From assembly GCF_016907555.1 (NCBI RefSeq), contig NZ_JAFBCE010000001.1, positions 2,542,001 to 2,606,000 of the forward strand: a stretch of 64,000 nt of DNA, read 5' to 3'. Below the pieces are notes generated by a model. That model was not told where the DNA came from. It made no database searches and was given only the letters and a program-made list of their open reading frames with translations. Each line of letters opens with the position of its first letter. The stretch's first letter is position 1. The position numbers and the translations under genes are program-made. Shown piece by piece: positions 31,991 to 41,100 of this stretch. This DNA comes from Microbacterium laevaniformans (GTDB lineage: Bacteria; Actinomycetota; Actinomycetes; Actinomycetales; Microbacteriaceae).

Positions 31991-32830
31991 ATGCGCATCG
32001 CCACCTGGAACGTCAACTCGATCCGCGCCCGCGTCGTCCGCACCGTCGACTTCGCCGTCCGCGAGGGCATCGACGTGCTGGCGATGCAGGAGATCAAGTG
32101 CAAGCCCGAGCAGTTCCCGTACGAGGCGTTCGAGGCGGCGGGCTACACCGTCGAGGCGCACGGTCTCAACCAGTGGAACGGCGTGGCGATCGCCAGCCGT
32201 GAGCCGATCGAGGACGTGCAGATCGGCTTCCCGAACATGCCCGGCTTCGCGAAGGGCCATGACGGCCCCGGCGCTCCGCTCGAGGCCCGCGCGCTCGGCG
32301 CGACCATCGGCGGCGTCGAGGTGTGGAGCCTGTACGTGCCCAACGGGCGCGGCCTCGACGATCCGCACTACCGCTACAAGCTCGACTGGCTCGAAGCGCT
32401 CCGCGGCTACACCGCAGACACGCTCGCGGCCGATCCCGACCGGGCGCTCGCGCTCACCGGCGACTTCAACATCGCCCCCACGGATGCCGACAACGGCGAC
32501 CCGACGGTCGTCGAAGGCGTCACCACGCACGTCTCCGTCCCCGAGCGGGCCGCCTTCCAGGCGCTCCTGGATGCCGGGCTCTCCGACACAGTCCGTCCGC
32601 TCGTGCCGACCGGCTACACCTACTGGGACTACAAGCAGTTGCGCTTCCCCCGCAACGAGGGCCTGCGCATCGACTTCATCCTCGGCTCGCACGCCTTCTC
32701 CGACGCGGTGACCGCGGCCGCCATCCACCGCGACGAGCGCAAGGGTGAGATCCCGAGCGATCACGTCCCCGTCGTCGTCGACCTCGACCTCGACGGCCCC
32801 GATGACGACGACCGCCCGATGATCTGGTGA
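31991..32830 (+). CDS. xthA: Exodeoxyribonuclease III (AP endonuclease)
   Basis: A 279-residue EEP-fold nuclease acting at abasic sites and 3' ends in base-excision repair. Motifs: MRIATWNVNSIRAR at the start, DVLAMQEIKCKPEQFP (metal-binding Glu), GDFNIAPTDAD (Asp/Asn), YTYWDYKQLRFPRNEGLRID and PSDHVPVVVDLDL (catalytic Asp-His). The start is the ATG at 31991. It stands alone downstream of the palindromic repeats. Confidence 0.93.
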   Translation: MRIATWNVNSIRARVVRTVDFAVREGIDVLAMQEIKCKPEQFPYEAFEAAGYTVEAHGLNQWNGVAIASREPIEDVQIGFPNMPGFAKGHDGPGAPLEARALGATIGGVEVWSLYVPNGRGLDDPHYRYKLDWLEALRGYTADTLAADPDRALALTGDFNIAPTDADNGDPTVVEGVTTHVSVPERAAFQALLDAGLSDTVRPLVPTGYTYWDYKQLRFPRNEGLRIDFILGSHAFSDAVTAAAIHRDERKGEIPSDHVPVVVDLDLDGPDDDDRPMIW

Positions 32831-32846
32831 CCGGGCCCGCCGCGCA

Positions 32847-33269
32847 TCACGCGGCCTCTGCCGGAGGACCCTGCTCGGCCGCGACGGGGTCCATGTAGAG
32901 GAAGCCGAGGCTGTTGCCGTCGGGGTCGTCCAGGTCGCGGCTGTACATGAAGCCGTAGTCCTGAGCGGGGTGCGGCTCGGTGCCACCGGCAGCCACCCCA
33001 GCCTCGACGATCGCGTCGACGTCGGCACGCGAGTCCCGCGCGAACGACAGCGACACCTGTGCCCACTCCTTGGGCTCTCCGAGGGGCTTGTCGGTGAAGG
33101 TCGCGAAGAACTCCCGGCGCAGCACCATGAAGAAGATGTCGTCCGACCAGACGACGCACGCCGCATTCTCGTCGGTGAAGTTTGGGTTGATCGCGCAGCC
33201 GAGTGCCCGGTAGAAGGCGATGCTGCGGTCGAGGTCATTCGTCGGAATGTTCACGAAGATGCTCGTCAT
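32847..33269 (-). CDS. VOC family (glyoxalase/dioxygenase-fold) protein
   Basis: A 140-residue vicinal-oxygen-chelate protein. The N-terminal beta-alpha-beta (IFVNIPTNDLDRSIAFYRALG) and the second module ending RDLDDPDGNSLGFLYMDP are typical. It resembles the YaeR/lactoylglutathione-lyase-like group with unknown substrates rather than true glyoxalase I. The start is the ATG at 33269. It converges on xthA and is divergent from the histidine kinase gene. No function is assigned. Confidence 0.85.
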   Translation of the reverse strand: MTSIFVNIPTNDLDRSIAFYRALGCAINPNFTDENAACVVWSDDIFFMVLRREFFATFTDKPLGEPKEWAQVSLSFARDSRADVDAIVEAGVAAGGTEPHPAQDYGFMYSRDLDDPDGNSLGFLYMDPVAAEQGPPAEAA

Positions 33270-33362
33270 ACGCAGAGCATGCACCCGCGGCGCGATGACG
33301 TCGAGGCCCCTCTCCGTCCCACGGGGGATGCCGCGGCATCCGGCTCCCCCTAGCGTGGAAGG

Positions 33363-34661
33363 ATGAGCTCGGCCGCCCTCATCCGCACGACCACCCCCGC
33401 GCAGCGTCGCAACGATGTGTGGCTCGCGCTGGCGCTGCTGATCAGTGCCGTGATCAGTGCGTGGCTGGGGAAGGTGGCCGGCTTCTACGGCGAGAGCACG
33501 CCCGCGTTCGGCTGGGCGCTCGTCTACGTCGCGGCCCTCACCCTGCCGCTCGCCGTGCGTCGGCGCTTTCCCGAGCTGACCCTCGTCGTGGTCGCCCTCG
33601 CCTTTTTCGTCGGGGTGTCGGTGCGCATCCCCGAGGTCTATGTCGGCAATGTCGCGCTGTTCATCGCGATGTACACCGTCGGCGCGTGGGTCGGCCACCG
33701 GCGTCGCGCGACGATCGTGCGGCTCGCCGTGATCGTGGGCATGTTCGTCTGGCTGCTGGTCGTGATGTTCCAGAGCGCGATCGACCCGGACGGCGACGGA
33801 CCGTCGCGTGCGGGGCTCTTCTCCCCCTTCGCGGCTTACATGATCATCCAGCTGCTCGTGAACGCCGCCTACTTCGGGGGCGCGTACTACTTCGGTGAGC
33901 GCGCGTGGGCCGACGCCCGCTCGCGCTCCGTGCTCGAGGACCGGACGGCGGAGCTGGAGCGAGAGCGGGAGCTGACGGCCGCGCAGGCCGTCGCCCTCGA
34001 TCGGGTGCGCATCGCGCGCGAACTCCACGACGTCGTTGCCCACCACGTATCGGCCATGGGCGTGCAGGCGGGGGCGGCGCGCACCGTACTCGACGACGAC
34101 ACCGCCGCAGCCCGGGAGGCGTTGGTGACGGTGGAGACGTCGGCGCGCGAGGCGCTGACCGAGCTTCGTCAGCTGCTCGAGACCCTCCGCACACCCGACG
34201 CCGAGACGCCGGCTGCATCGACAGTGCGTCTGGATTCGATTCCCGAGCTCGTCGCCCACGCGAATGAGAACGGCATGCCCACGACCTTCGCCGTGGTCGG
34301 CGCTCCGACTGATCTGCCCGAGCTGGTGCAGGTGAACCTGTACCGCATCGCGCAGGAGGCGCTCACGAACGCGCGGCGTCACGGTGGGCCGGATGCCGCG
34401 GCCGACGTCCGTCTGCGCTTCGACGACGATCACGTCGAGCTGGAGGTCGCCAACCGCGGCCGTGAGCACGTCGCCGGGCGGGCGGGGCTCGGCATCGTCG
34501 GGATGCGCGAACGCGCAGCGGCATCGGGCGGAACACTCGAGGCAGGGCCGCGGCCGCGGGGCGGGTTCCTTGTGCGCGCCCGCGTGCCCGCGCGGCTCGG
34601 AGGAGTCTCGACCCGAACATCACCGCCCCGCGCGGCACGGACCGCGGAGGCAGGGCGATGA
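33363..34661 (+). CDS. NarL-type sensor histidine kinase
   Basis: A 432-residue kinase with five to six N-terminal membrane helices (about 20-180), a HisKA_3 dimerisation domain with the phosphorylated H222 in RIARELHDVVAHHVSAMG, and a C-terminal HATPase domain (AQEALTNARRHGG for the N box, GRAGLGIVGMRERAAASGG for the G box). No extracellular sensor domain is seen, so it probably senses within the membrane. Its stop overlaps the response-regulator start by 4 bp. The signal is unknown. Confidence 0.93.
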   Translation: MSSAALIRTTTPAQRRNDVWLALALLISAVISAWLGKVAGFYGESTPAFGWALVYVAALTLPLAVRRRFPELTLVVVALAFFVGVSVRIPEVYVGNVALFIAMYTVGAWVGHRRRATIVRLAVIVGMFVWLLVVMFQSAIDPDGDGPSRAGLFSPFAAYMIIQLLVNAAYFGGAYYFGERAWADARSRSVLEDRTAELERERELTAAQAVALDRVRIARELHDVVAHHVSAMGVQAGAARTVLDDDTAAAREALVTVETSAREALTELRQLLETLRTPDAETPAASTVRLDSIPELVAHANENGMPTTFAVVGAPTDLPELVQVNLYRIAQEALTNARRHGGPDAAADVRLRFDDDHVELEVANRGREHVAGRAGLGIVGMRERAAASGGTLEAGPRPRGGFLVRARVPARLGGVSTRTSPPRAARTAEAGR

Positions 34662-35374
34662 GTGAGCCGGTGCGGGTGCTTCTCGTCGATGATCACGCCG
34701 TCATGCGAGCCGGCTTCCGCATGATCCTGGAAGCGCAGCACGACATCACGGTCGTGGGCGAGGCCGCGACGGGATCAGAGGCGGTGGCAGCGGCGTCCGC
34801 TCTCCACCCCGACGTGATCTGCATGGACGTGCAGATGCCCGACATGGACGGGCTCGAAGCGACCCGTCGCATCGTCGCCGATCCGTCGGTCACGGGTGTC
34901 GTCGTCATCGTGACCACGTTCGACCGTGACGACTATCTCTTCCAGGCGCTGCACGCGGGCGCGAGCGGCTTTCTCCTCAAGAACGCGGGCCCGGAGGAGC
35001 TCGTCACCGCTGTGCGCGTCGCCTCTGCGGGCGACGCGCTCCTGTCACCGGCGGTCACCCGCCGCGTCATCGAGCGGTTCGCGGCGTCACCGACCGACCC
35101 CGTCGACGCGCCCACCGCCTCGATGGCGGCATCCAGGGCGACGAGCTCGTCCGTCGCGGCGCCGCGCACGGCCGCGGCGACGATCGAGCTCACCGAGCGC
35201 GAGGATGACGTCCTGCGTCTGCTCGCCGAGGCGTACAGCAATGCCGAGATCGCCGCCGCCCTGTTCATCGGGGAGGCGACCGTCAAGACGCATGTGTCGA
35301 ACGTGCTGCAGAAGCTCGGCGCCCGCGACCGCGTGGCCGCTGTGGTCTACGCCCACCGTCACGGCATGGTCTGA
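34658..35374 (+). CDS. NarL/LuxR-family response regulator
   Basis: A 238-residue regulator. The receiver domain has the acidic pocket (LLVDDHAVMR), phosphoacceptor D57 (CMDVQMPDMDG) and Lys in FLLKNAGPEE. An Ala/Thr-rich linker (about 140-170), longer than usual, leads to a LuxR-type helix-turn-helix (LTEREDDVLRLLAEAYSNAE, then ATVKTHVSNVLQKLGARDRV). It is translationally coupled to the kinase gene. Target genes cannot be told; the neighbouring NatAB-like ABC genes are a common target in such systems but stand 1.7 kb away. Confidence 0.93.
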   Translation: MSEPVRVLLVDDHAVMRAGFRMILEAQHDITVVGEAATGSEAVAAASALHPDVICMDVQMPDMDGLEATRRIVADPSVTGVVVIVTTFDRDDYLFQALHAGASGFLLKNAGPEELVTAVRVASAGDALLSPAVTRRVIERFAASPTDPVDAPTASMAASRATSSSVAAPRTAAATIELTEREDDVLRLLAEAYSNAEIAAALFIGEATVKTHVSNVLQKLGARDRVAAVVYAHRHGMV

Positions 35375-35436
35375 CGCGAACTGCCGGCCTCGCACCACCC
35401 CGGGGCGGAGCGAGGCGGGTGACCCGCCGTGTCAGG

Positions 35437-36804
35437 TCAGCGAGCGGCGACCGGGATCGATCCCGTGGTGGCCGTCGTCGCGGCGCGCGCCAGGCGCTCG
35501 CGCAGCGAGACCAGAGTCGCGTCGGGACGCCACAGCACCACGAGGCTCCAGCCGAACATGCCGACCAGCAGCACGTTGCGAGCAAGCAGCACGCCGGCGG
35601 CGAACGGATGAGCATCGATCAGCGGCAAGTACAGCACCGGGAACACGAGGGTCGTCAGGAAGCACGTGACCGCCAGCCAGACGGCGATCGACGTCCACGC
35701 CTTGCGGTCGATCAGCAGGCCGGCGGCGACGACGGGGGCAAGCCACAGCATGTACTGCGGCGAGCCGACCTTGTTGAACACGATGAGAGCCGACGTCAAC
35801 GCGAACGCTCCGCGAAGGATCAGGTGCTGCTCGCCGATGCGGGACAGGGCGCCCTCCTGGAGCGCACGACGACGCGCACGCCAGAGCAGGACGAGGATCA
35901 CCATGAAGGCGATCGGCATGGCGTAGCCGACCAGCACGCCCGCGGCGGTGGCGCCGGGACCGGCGACCTCACGCGTCGCCAGGACGTAGTTCTGGTGGAT
36001 CTGAGCTCCGGGAAGACCCAGCACCGTCGCCCACACCCAGGGGGTGGCGACGGGAGCCTCGAGCTGCAGGGCGCGGTCGCCCTGGATCGTGGCGAAGCTG
36101 AAGAGGTTGGAGGCGCCGCCGAAGGCGACAACCACGCCGGCGATGGCGGCGCTCAAGGCCAGTCCACCGGCGATGATGCGCATGCGCAACGACGAGACGG
36201 CAACGGCGGCGGCGGCCAAAGCCGCCGGGGCGACCTTGATCCATGTCGCCGCGGCGATCAGCACCCCCGCGATGAACGGTCGACGGACGAGCCAGACGAG
36301 ACCGGCGATGGCCAGCGGTGCGGCGAAGCCCTCGAGACGCAGCATCGAGACGGGCGCGAGAAGCACCTGGATCGCCAGCCAGTACCAGGCGGCGACGTAG
36401 CCCTTGCGGTTGCGCAGGTTGTCGGTGAGCGCGAGGACGGCGAAGAAGTTCGCGCCCACCATCATGAGGAGCCAGACGAGCTGGTAGTTCCAGGGGCCGG
36501 CGACGATCGCGGCCATGATCGGCGCGAGAGCACCGGCCGGGTAGACCCACGGCATGTCGATCACGGGCCAGTGCCCGTGGGCCGCCTGCTCCGCCCACAG
36601 GCGGTACAGCGGAAGGTCGCCCTCCGTGCCGCCGAAGATCATGACCTTCAGCAGAGCGAGGAAGAAGAGGGCGTGCACGACGGCGAAGCCGATGAGCAGG
36701 CCACGACGGGTGAACGCGAAGTGCAGGGCACGGGGCCACCACTCGCGGGCACGGTCGGATACACGGGCGCCGAGGGCGCGGGTCACCTCAGGAGCGCTCG
36801 TCAC
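35437..36804 (-). CDS. GT87-like membrane glycosyltransferase
   Basis: A 455-residue polytopic protein with ten or more helices and the layout of polyprenol-phosphate-dependent GT-C mannosyltransferases (GT87/DUF2029). The first extracytoplasmic loop carries the acidic motif region GGTEGDLPLYRLWAEQAAHG and DMPWVYPAG. Later segments RRPFIAGVLIAAATWIKVAP and VFNKVGSPQYMLWLAPVV match the family. The GTG start at 36804 is chosen because the frame upstream is low-complexity. Such enzymes extend mannans or lipoglycans of the envelope. The GH92 mannosidase and GT4 genes lie 13 kb away. Confidence 0.75.
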   Translation of the reverse strand: MTSAPEVTRALGARVSDRAREWWPRALHFAFTRRGLLIGFAVVHALFFLALLKVMIFGGTEGDLPLYRLWAEQAAHGHWPVIDMPWVYPAGALAPIMAAIVAGPWNYQLVWLLMMVGANFFAVLALTDNLRNRKGYVAAWYWLAIQVLLAPVSMLRLEGFAAPLAIAGLVWLVRRPFIAGVLIAAATWIKVAPAALAAAAVAVSSLRMRIIAGGLALSAAIAGVVVAFGGASNLFSFATIQGDRALQLEAPVATPWVWATVLGLPGAQIHQNYVLATREVAGPGATAAGVLVGYAMPIAFMVILVLLWRARRRALQEGALSRIGEQHLILRGAFALTSALIVFNKVGSPQYMLWLAPVVAAGLLIDRKAWTSIAVWLAVTCFLTTLVFPVLYLPLIDAHPFAAGVLLARNVLLVGMFGWSLVVLWRPDATLVSLRERLARAATTATTGSIPVAAR

Positions 36805-37055
36805 TCGACAGAGTTTAGGAGAGCTCGCCTGAGCAAATGGTGGACGCGGTGTTACCCGTTGCTGGGAATTCACCGAGTGCGCCGCGCTCCTGCGCCGTGA
36901 GAACTGCGGAACACACACTCCCCCGCAGGGGGGATGCCGAGGCCCGGCAGATGCCGCCGCGCAGCGGATTGCGCTACGGATTCCCGCCTCAGGGGGGAGG
37001 TATGCGGCATCCGCGCTTCCTAACGTGGAGTCAACGGCAAGTCGAGGAGGAGAAC

Positions 37056-37940
37056 ATGCTCGAACTGAACGGCATCACCAAGAGCTACGGCGTGAAGCGG
37101 GTGCTCGACGACGTGAGCTTCCGGGTTCCGTCCGGGCGCCTGACCGGATTCGTGGGCGGCAACGGCGCAGGCAAGACGACGACCATGCGCATCGTGCTCG
37201 GCGTGCTCGGCCGTGACAGCGGCGAGGTCACCCTCGACGGCGCCCCCGTCACCGCGGCCGACCGACGCCTCTTCGGCTACATGCCGGAGGAGCGCGGGCT
37301 GTACCCGAAGATGCGGGTGCTGGAGCACATCGTCTACCTCGCCCGTCTGCACGGGTTCGACAAGGTCGAGGCCACCGGCCGCGCCGAGGCGCTGCTCGTC
37401 GAACTCGGTCTCGGCGAGCGCCTGCGCGACAACGTCGAGACCCTCTCGCTGGGCAATCAGCAGCGCGCGCAGATCGCCGCCGCTCTCGTGCACGACCCGC
37501 AGGTGCTCATCCTCGACGAGCCGTTCTCGGGCCTCGATCCGCTCGCCGTCGACGTCGTCGCGGGCGTGCTGCAGGCCCGGGCGGCCCAGGGTGCGGCCGT
37601 CCTGTTCTCGTCGCACCAGCTCGACGTCGTCGAACGGCTCTGTGACGACCTGGTCATCATCGCGGACGGCACGATCCGCGCCGCCGGTACCCGCGACGCT
37701 CTCCGGGCCGCGCACGCTCAGCACCGCTACGAGCTGATCTCCGGCGGCGATCTCGGCTGGCTCCGTGACGAGCCCGGCGTGGACGTTCTCTCGTTCGACG
37801 GTGGCTACGCACTGTTCGACGTCGATGGGGATGCCGCCGCGCAGCGGGTGCTGCAGCGCGCGGTCTCCGCGGGCGATGTCGCCAGTTTCTCGCCTCAGCA
37901 GCCCTCTCTCGCCCAGATCTTCAAGGAGGTCATCCAGTGA
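37056..37940 (+). CDS. ABC transporter ATP-binding protein (NatA-like)
   Basis: A 294-residue ATPase. Walker A is GGNGAGKTTTMR (about 36-47), signature motif LSLGNQQRAQIAAAL, Walker B VLILDEPFSGLDP and the switch His in SSHQLDVVERL. A C-terminal domain of about 75 residues follows, as in ABC-2 exporters. GAGGAGGAG precedes the ATG at 37056. The permease gene overlaps by 4 bp. It energises export by the next gene product; Na+ extrusion (NatAB) is one possibility and antibiotic export another. Confidence 0.92.
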   Translation: MLELNGITKSYGVKRVLDDVSFRVPSGRLTGFVGGNGAGKTTTMRIVLGVLGRDSGEVTLDGAPVTAADRRLFGYMPEERGLYPKMRVLEHIVYLARLHGFDKVEATGRAEALLVELGLGERLRDNVETLSLGNQQRAQIAAALVHDPQVLILDEPFSGLDPLAVDVVAGVLQARAAQGAAVLFSSHQLDVVERLCDDLVIIADGTIRAAGTRDALRAAHAQHRYELISGGDLGWLRDEPGVDVLSFDGGYALFDVDGDAAAQRVLQRAVSAGDVASFSPQQPSLAQIFKEVIQ

Positions 37941-39025
37941 ACGTCAGCGCTCCATCCTTTGCCCAGAGCACGTGGCTCGTCGCCGAGCGCGAGGTGGGAT
38001 CCAAGCTCCGCAGCAAGGCGTATCTCATCTCCACCGGCATCCTCTTCGTGCTCGCGCTCGTCGGTGTGCTGTGGGGAGGCTTCTCGGCGCAGTCCGACAG
38101 CCGGACCCCGGTCGCCGTCACCGCCGACACCGCCGCATCGGTCGCCGACAACCCGCTCGTGAAGACCACCGAGGTCGCCGATGCCGACGCCGCACGCGCG
38201 CTCGTGCAGGACGGCACCGTCGACGCCGCGCTCATCTCCGGCGGCGCCGCGCCGTTCGAGTACACCGTCGTCGCGAAGGAGACGCCCCCGTCGTCCCTGC
38301 TGCAAGCGCTGAGCCTCACCCCCCAGGTGGAGCTGCTCGACCCGTCGGGCGTGAACCCGGGACTGCGGTACCTGGTCGCGCTCGGATTCGGGCTCATCTT
38401 CTTCATGGCGGCGCTGACCTTCGGCTCGACGATCGCGCAGTCGGTCGTGGAGGAGAAGCAGACGCGCGTCGTCGAACTGCTCATCTCGGCCGTACCCGTG
38501 CGGGCGCTGCTCGCCGGCAAGGTCATCGGCAACACGATCCTCGCGATGGGCCAGATCATCGGCCTCGCGGCGATCGCGATCATCGGCTTCACGGCGACCG
38601 GCCAAAGCAGTCTGCTCGCCGGGCTCGGCGCCCCCATCGCCTGGTTCGCCGTCTTCTTCCTCTTCGGATTCATCCTGCTCGCCGCACTGTTCGCCGCGGC
38701 TGCGGCGATGGTGTCGCGGATGGAGGACATCGGCTCGACGACGACACCGCTGACCATGCTGGTGATGGCGCCGTACTTCCTCGTCATCTTCTTCAACGAC
38801 AATCCGCTGGTGATGACGATCATGTCCTACGTGCCGTTCTCGGCCCCCGTCGGCATGCCCGTGCGCATCTTCCTCGGGGACGCGCAGTGGTGGGAGCCGC
38901 TGCTGTCGCTCGGGATCATGCTGGTCACGTGCACGGCGGCCATCTGGGTGGGCGCGAAGATCTATCAGAACTCGCTGCTGCGCATGGGAGCGCGCGTCAA
39001 GCTCTCCGAGGCGCTCGCCGGATGA
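37937..39025 (+). CDS. ABC-2 type transporter permease (NatB-like)
   Basis: A 362-residue permease. One N-terminal helix (AYLISTGILFVLALVGVLWGG) is followed by a large outside domain (about 60-150) and five helices near the C-terminus, with the ABC-2 family segment EEKQTRVVELLISAVPVRALLAGKVIG. This is the NatB/YhaP layout. The GTG start overlaps the ATPase gene stop. The substrate is unknown. It ends 22 bp before the convergent antiporter gene. Confidence 0.9.
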   Translation: MNVSAPSFAQSTWLVAEREVGSKLRSKAYLISTGILFVLALVGVLWGGFSAQSDSRTPVAVTADTAASVADNPLVKTTEVADADAARALVQDGTVDAALISGGAAPFEYTVVAKETPPSSLLQALSLTPQVELLDPSGVNPGLRYLVALGFGLIFFMAALTFGSTIAQSVVEEKQTRVVELLISAVPVRALLAGKVIGNTILAMGQIIGLAAIAIIGFTATGQSSLLAGLGAPIAWFAVFFLFGFILLAALFAAAAAMVSRMEDIGSTTTPLTMLVMAPYFLVIFFNDNPLVMTIMSYVPFSAPVGMPVRIFLGDAQWWEPLLSLGIMLVTCTAAIWVGAKIYQNSLLRMGARVKLSEALAG

Positions 39026-39047
39026 CGTGGACACACCCCGGCACGGG

Positions 39048-40361
39048 TCAGTGATCGGCGGATGCCGGTGCCGTCGCGGGCTGCGCGAGCACCGGCATCC
39101 GTCGATTGACGAACTGCGGAACGGCGATGCCGTGCAGCAGGATGCTGCCGACGACGGTGAACACCATGATCGCGAGGACGTCGTAGGCCTCCGCGTCGGG
39201 CAGCTTGTTGAAGGCGAGCAGCCCGAACACGATCGTCGCGGTGCCGCGCGGGCCGACGACCCCGATGAGGGTGCGCGACCCCCAGGGCACGGGCGATCCC
39301 AGCATCGACAGGTACACCGGCACGATGCGGAACAACGTCAACGCCAGGACGACGAGCACGAGCAGGCGCCAGTCCACGCCGTTGATGATGACGACGGTGG
39401 TCATGGCCCCCAGGACGAACCACACGATGTTGGCGGCGAGGGTGCCGGCTTCTTCGACGAGAAGGATCTCGGGGTGCGGGATCGTGCGCTCGTCGGTGCG
39501 CTTGGTCCGTGCGATGCGGTAGACGATGCCGGCGACGAACGCCGCGACGAAGCCGTTCGCCGCGAGGGTGCTGAGTGTCGCGACGCCGAAGGCGATGAGG
39601 GGAACGAGAAGCATGACGTAGCGGATGCCGGGGGCGTCGGCCCAGCCGCGGCGCGAGGCCCATCGCACGCACACGCCGAAGACACCGCCGATGACCGCGC
39701 CGACGACAATCGCGATCGCGGTGGCGGGAACGGCCCCGAAGAAGGCCTCGAAGAACTCGCCCAACCGCTCTTCGAGCTGCGATTCGTTCTCGGGTGACAG
39801 GGTGTCGGAGTTGACGGCCGCCAGGATCGTCGGCCAGGCGATCGCCGCGGCCAGCGCCATGGCGAACACCGGCGAGACCAACCCGTCGTTGTAGCCGCTT
39901 TCGATGTTCAGGATCTGGCGCACCCGGGCGGGGATGCGCGGCGAGCGCAGCAGCGTCGCCGCCGGCGCGAAGTCGGTCGGCATGATGACGCACGCGACGA
40001 CGATGAGGATGAAGACGCTGAGGTGGGGCAGCAGGAACAGTCCGCTCACCACGACCGCCAAGATCGACAGCGGCAGGGCGACGAGCACGAGGCGCGCGAT
40101 CGTTCGCCCTTCGCCGCCGAAGACGCCCCCGCTCACCTCGCACGCATCGACGAACAGCAGCACGGCGAGGATCAGCTCCACGACGTGCTCGGCGGCGTCA
40201 CTGCCCACCGCATCGGAGAAGCCGGTGACGTCGATGAGCACGAGCACCGCTCCGGCGAGAGCGAGCACGGCCGGACCGGCCACGCCGGTGCGTTCGAAAC
40301 GATGAGCGACGACCGACCACAGACCGATCACGACGAAGCCCAGCAGGAAGATCAGCGGCAC
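39048..40361 (-). CDS. Cation/proton antiporter (CPA1/NhaP-like)
   Basis: A 437-residue antiporter with about 12-13 helices. The ion-binding region of TM5 is visible as ILNIESGYNDGLVSPVFAMAL (ND pair), preceded by CVIMPTDFAPAATLLRSP. The FGLLAFNKLPD and VVGPRGTATIVFGLLA segments match NhaP-type proteins. It exchanges Na+ or K+ for H+. The GTG start is at 40361. Its stop faces that of the NatAB-like operon, so two possible cation exporters lie side by side. Confidence 0.9.
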   Translation of the reverse strand: MPLIFLLGFVVIGLWSVVAHRFERTGVAGPAVLALAGAVLVLIDVTGFSDAVGSDAAEHVVELILAVLLFVDACEVSGGVFGGEGRTIARLVLVALPLSILAVVVSGLFLLPHLSVFILIVVACVIMPTDFAPAATLLRSPRIPARVRQILNIESGYNDGLVSPVFAMALAAAIAWPTILAAVNSDTLSPENESQLEERLGEFFEAFFGAVPATAIAIVVGAVIGGVFGVCVRWASRRGWADAPGIRYVMLLVPLIAFGVATLSTLAANGFVAAFVAGIVYRIARTKRTDERTIPHPEILLVEEAGTLAANIVWFVLGAMTTVVIINGVDWRLLVLVVLALTLFRIVPVYLSMLGSPVPWGSRTLIGVVGPRGTATIVFGLLAFNKLPDAEAYDVLAIMVFTVVGSILLHGIAVPQFVNRRMPVLAQPATAPASADH

Positions 40362-40442
40362 CGTTCACCTCTCCTCGGCTGTCTCGGGCGCACGAGCCCC
40401 GGTTTCCGGGATCAGTCTGCCAGTCGATGCCGCCGTCGCGTG

Positions 40443-40913
40443 TCAGCGCTCCACGAGCACACCGTCGGTATCCGCCCAGACGTGGGCCCCGGGACGGAAC
40501 ACGACGCCGGCGATCTCCACCGGCACGTCGAGCGCGCCGACGCCCGCCTTCGCGCTCTTGCGGGGGTTCGAGCCGAGGGCCTTGACACCGAGATCGAGCG
40601 CGGCGATCGCAACCCGGTCGCGGATCGCGCCGTGCACGATGAGGCCGGCCCAACCGTTCGCGACCGCGGATGCCGCGATCAGGTCGCCCACGAGCGCCGA
40701 TTCCAGCGAGCCGCCGCCGTCGATCACGAGCACGGCGCCCTCGCCCGGGGTCGCGAGCGTCGCCTTGACGAGCGCGTTGTCACGGTGGCAGCGGATCGTG
40801 CGGACCGGGCCGTCGAACGCCGCCCGTCCGCCGAAGTCGTGCAGCTGCAGGGCGAGCGAGTCCAGCGCGTCCCCGCGCTCGTCGTACAGGTCGGCCGTCG
40901 CGATGGTGGTCAT
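40443..40913 (-). CDS. rraA: RraA family protein
   Basis: A 156-residue RraA-fold protein. Signatures: TADLYDERGDALDSLALQLHDFGG at the start, GEGAVLVIDGGGSLESALVGDLIAASAVANGW, GAIRDRVAIAALDLGVKALG and the C-terminal GSNPRKSAK. In gammaproteobacteria RraA inhibits RNase E; related proteins are 4-hydroxy-4-methyl-2-oxoglutarate aldolases or oxaloacetate decarboxylases, and the D-x20-R pocket (GDL...RDR) seen here is the aldolase site. Which activity applies is open. It is divergent from the nitroreductase gene. Confidence 0.88.
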   Translation of the reverse strand: MTTIATADLYDERGDALDSLALQLHDFGGRAAFDGPVRTIRCHRDNALVKATLATPGEGAVLVIDGGGSLESALVGDLIAASAVANGWAGLIVHGAIRDRVAIAALDLGVKALGSNPRKSAKAGVGALDVPVEIAGVVFRPGAHVWADTDGVLVER

Positions 40914-41021
40914 GACGCCACGCTAACGAGACGCGGGGGCGCGGGGCGCCGTCATGAGCGCGGAAGTTCCGGCATCCTTCCGCCGCCAGCAAACTCATAG
41001 GTCCTCACGGGAACAAGACGT

Positions 41022-41040
41022 CGGTTGCATACGGTTGCAT
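41022..41040. promoter_or_regulatory. Direct repeat before the nitroreductase gene
   Basis: CGGTTGCAT occurs twice with a 10-bp period (41022-41030 and 41032-41040), 60-80 bp before the nitroreductase ATG. One helical turn spacing suggests binding by a protein dimer on one face of the DNA. No cognate regulator is adjacent. Confidence 0.4.
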
Positions 41041-41100
41041 CGACCGGGCCGATAGCGTCCCGCCGACAAACCGTCCTTCATCCTTCTTCAGGAGACGACC

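Noticed and set aside
36805..37055. Possible regulatory RNA or promoter before the NatAB-like operon
   Set aside because: The 251-bp gap has a GC-rich stretch with short G- and C-runs, but no convincing hairpin, palindrome or riboswitch core was found beyond a good ribosome-binding site.
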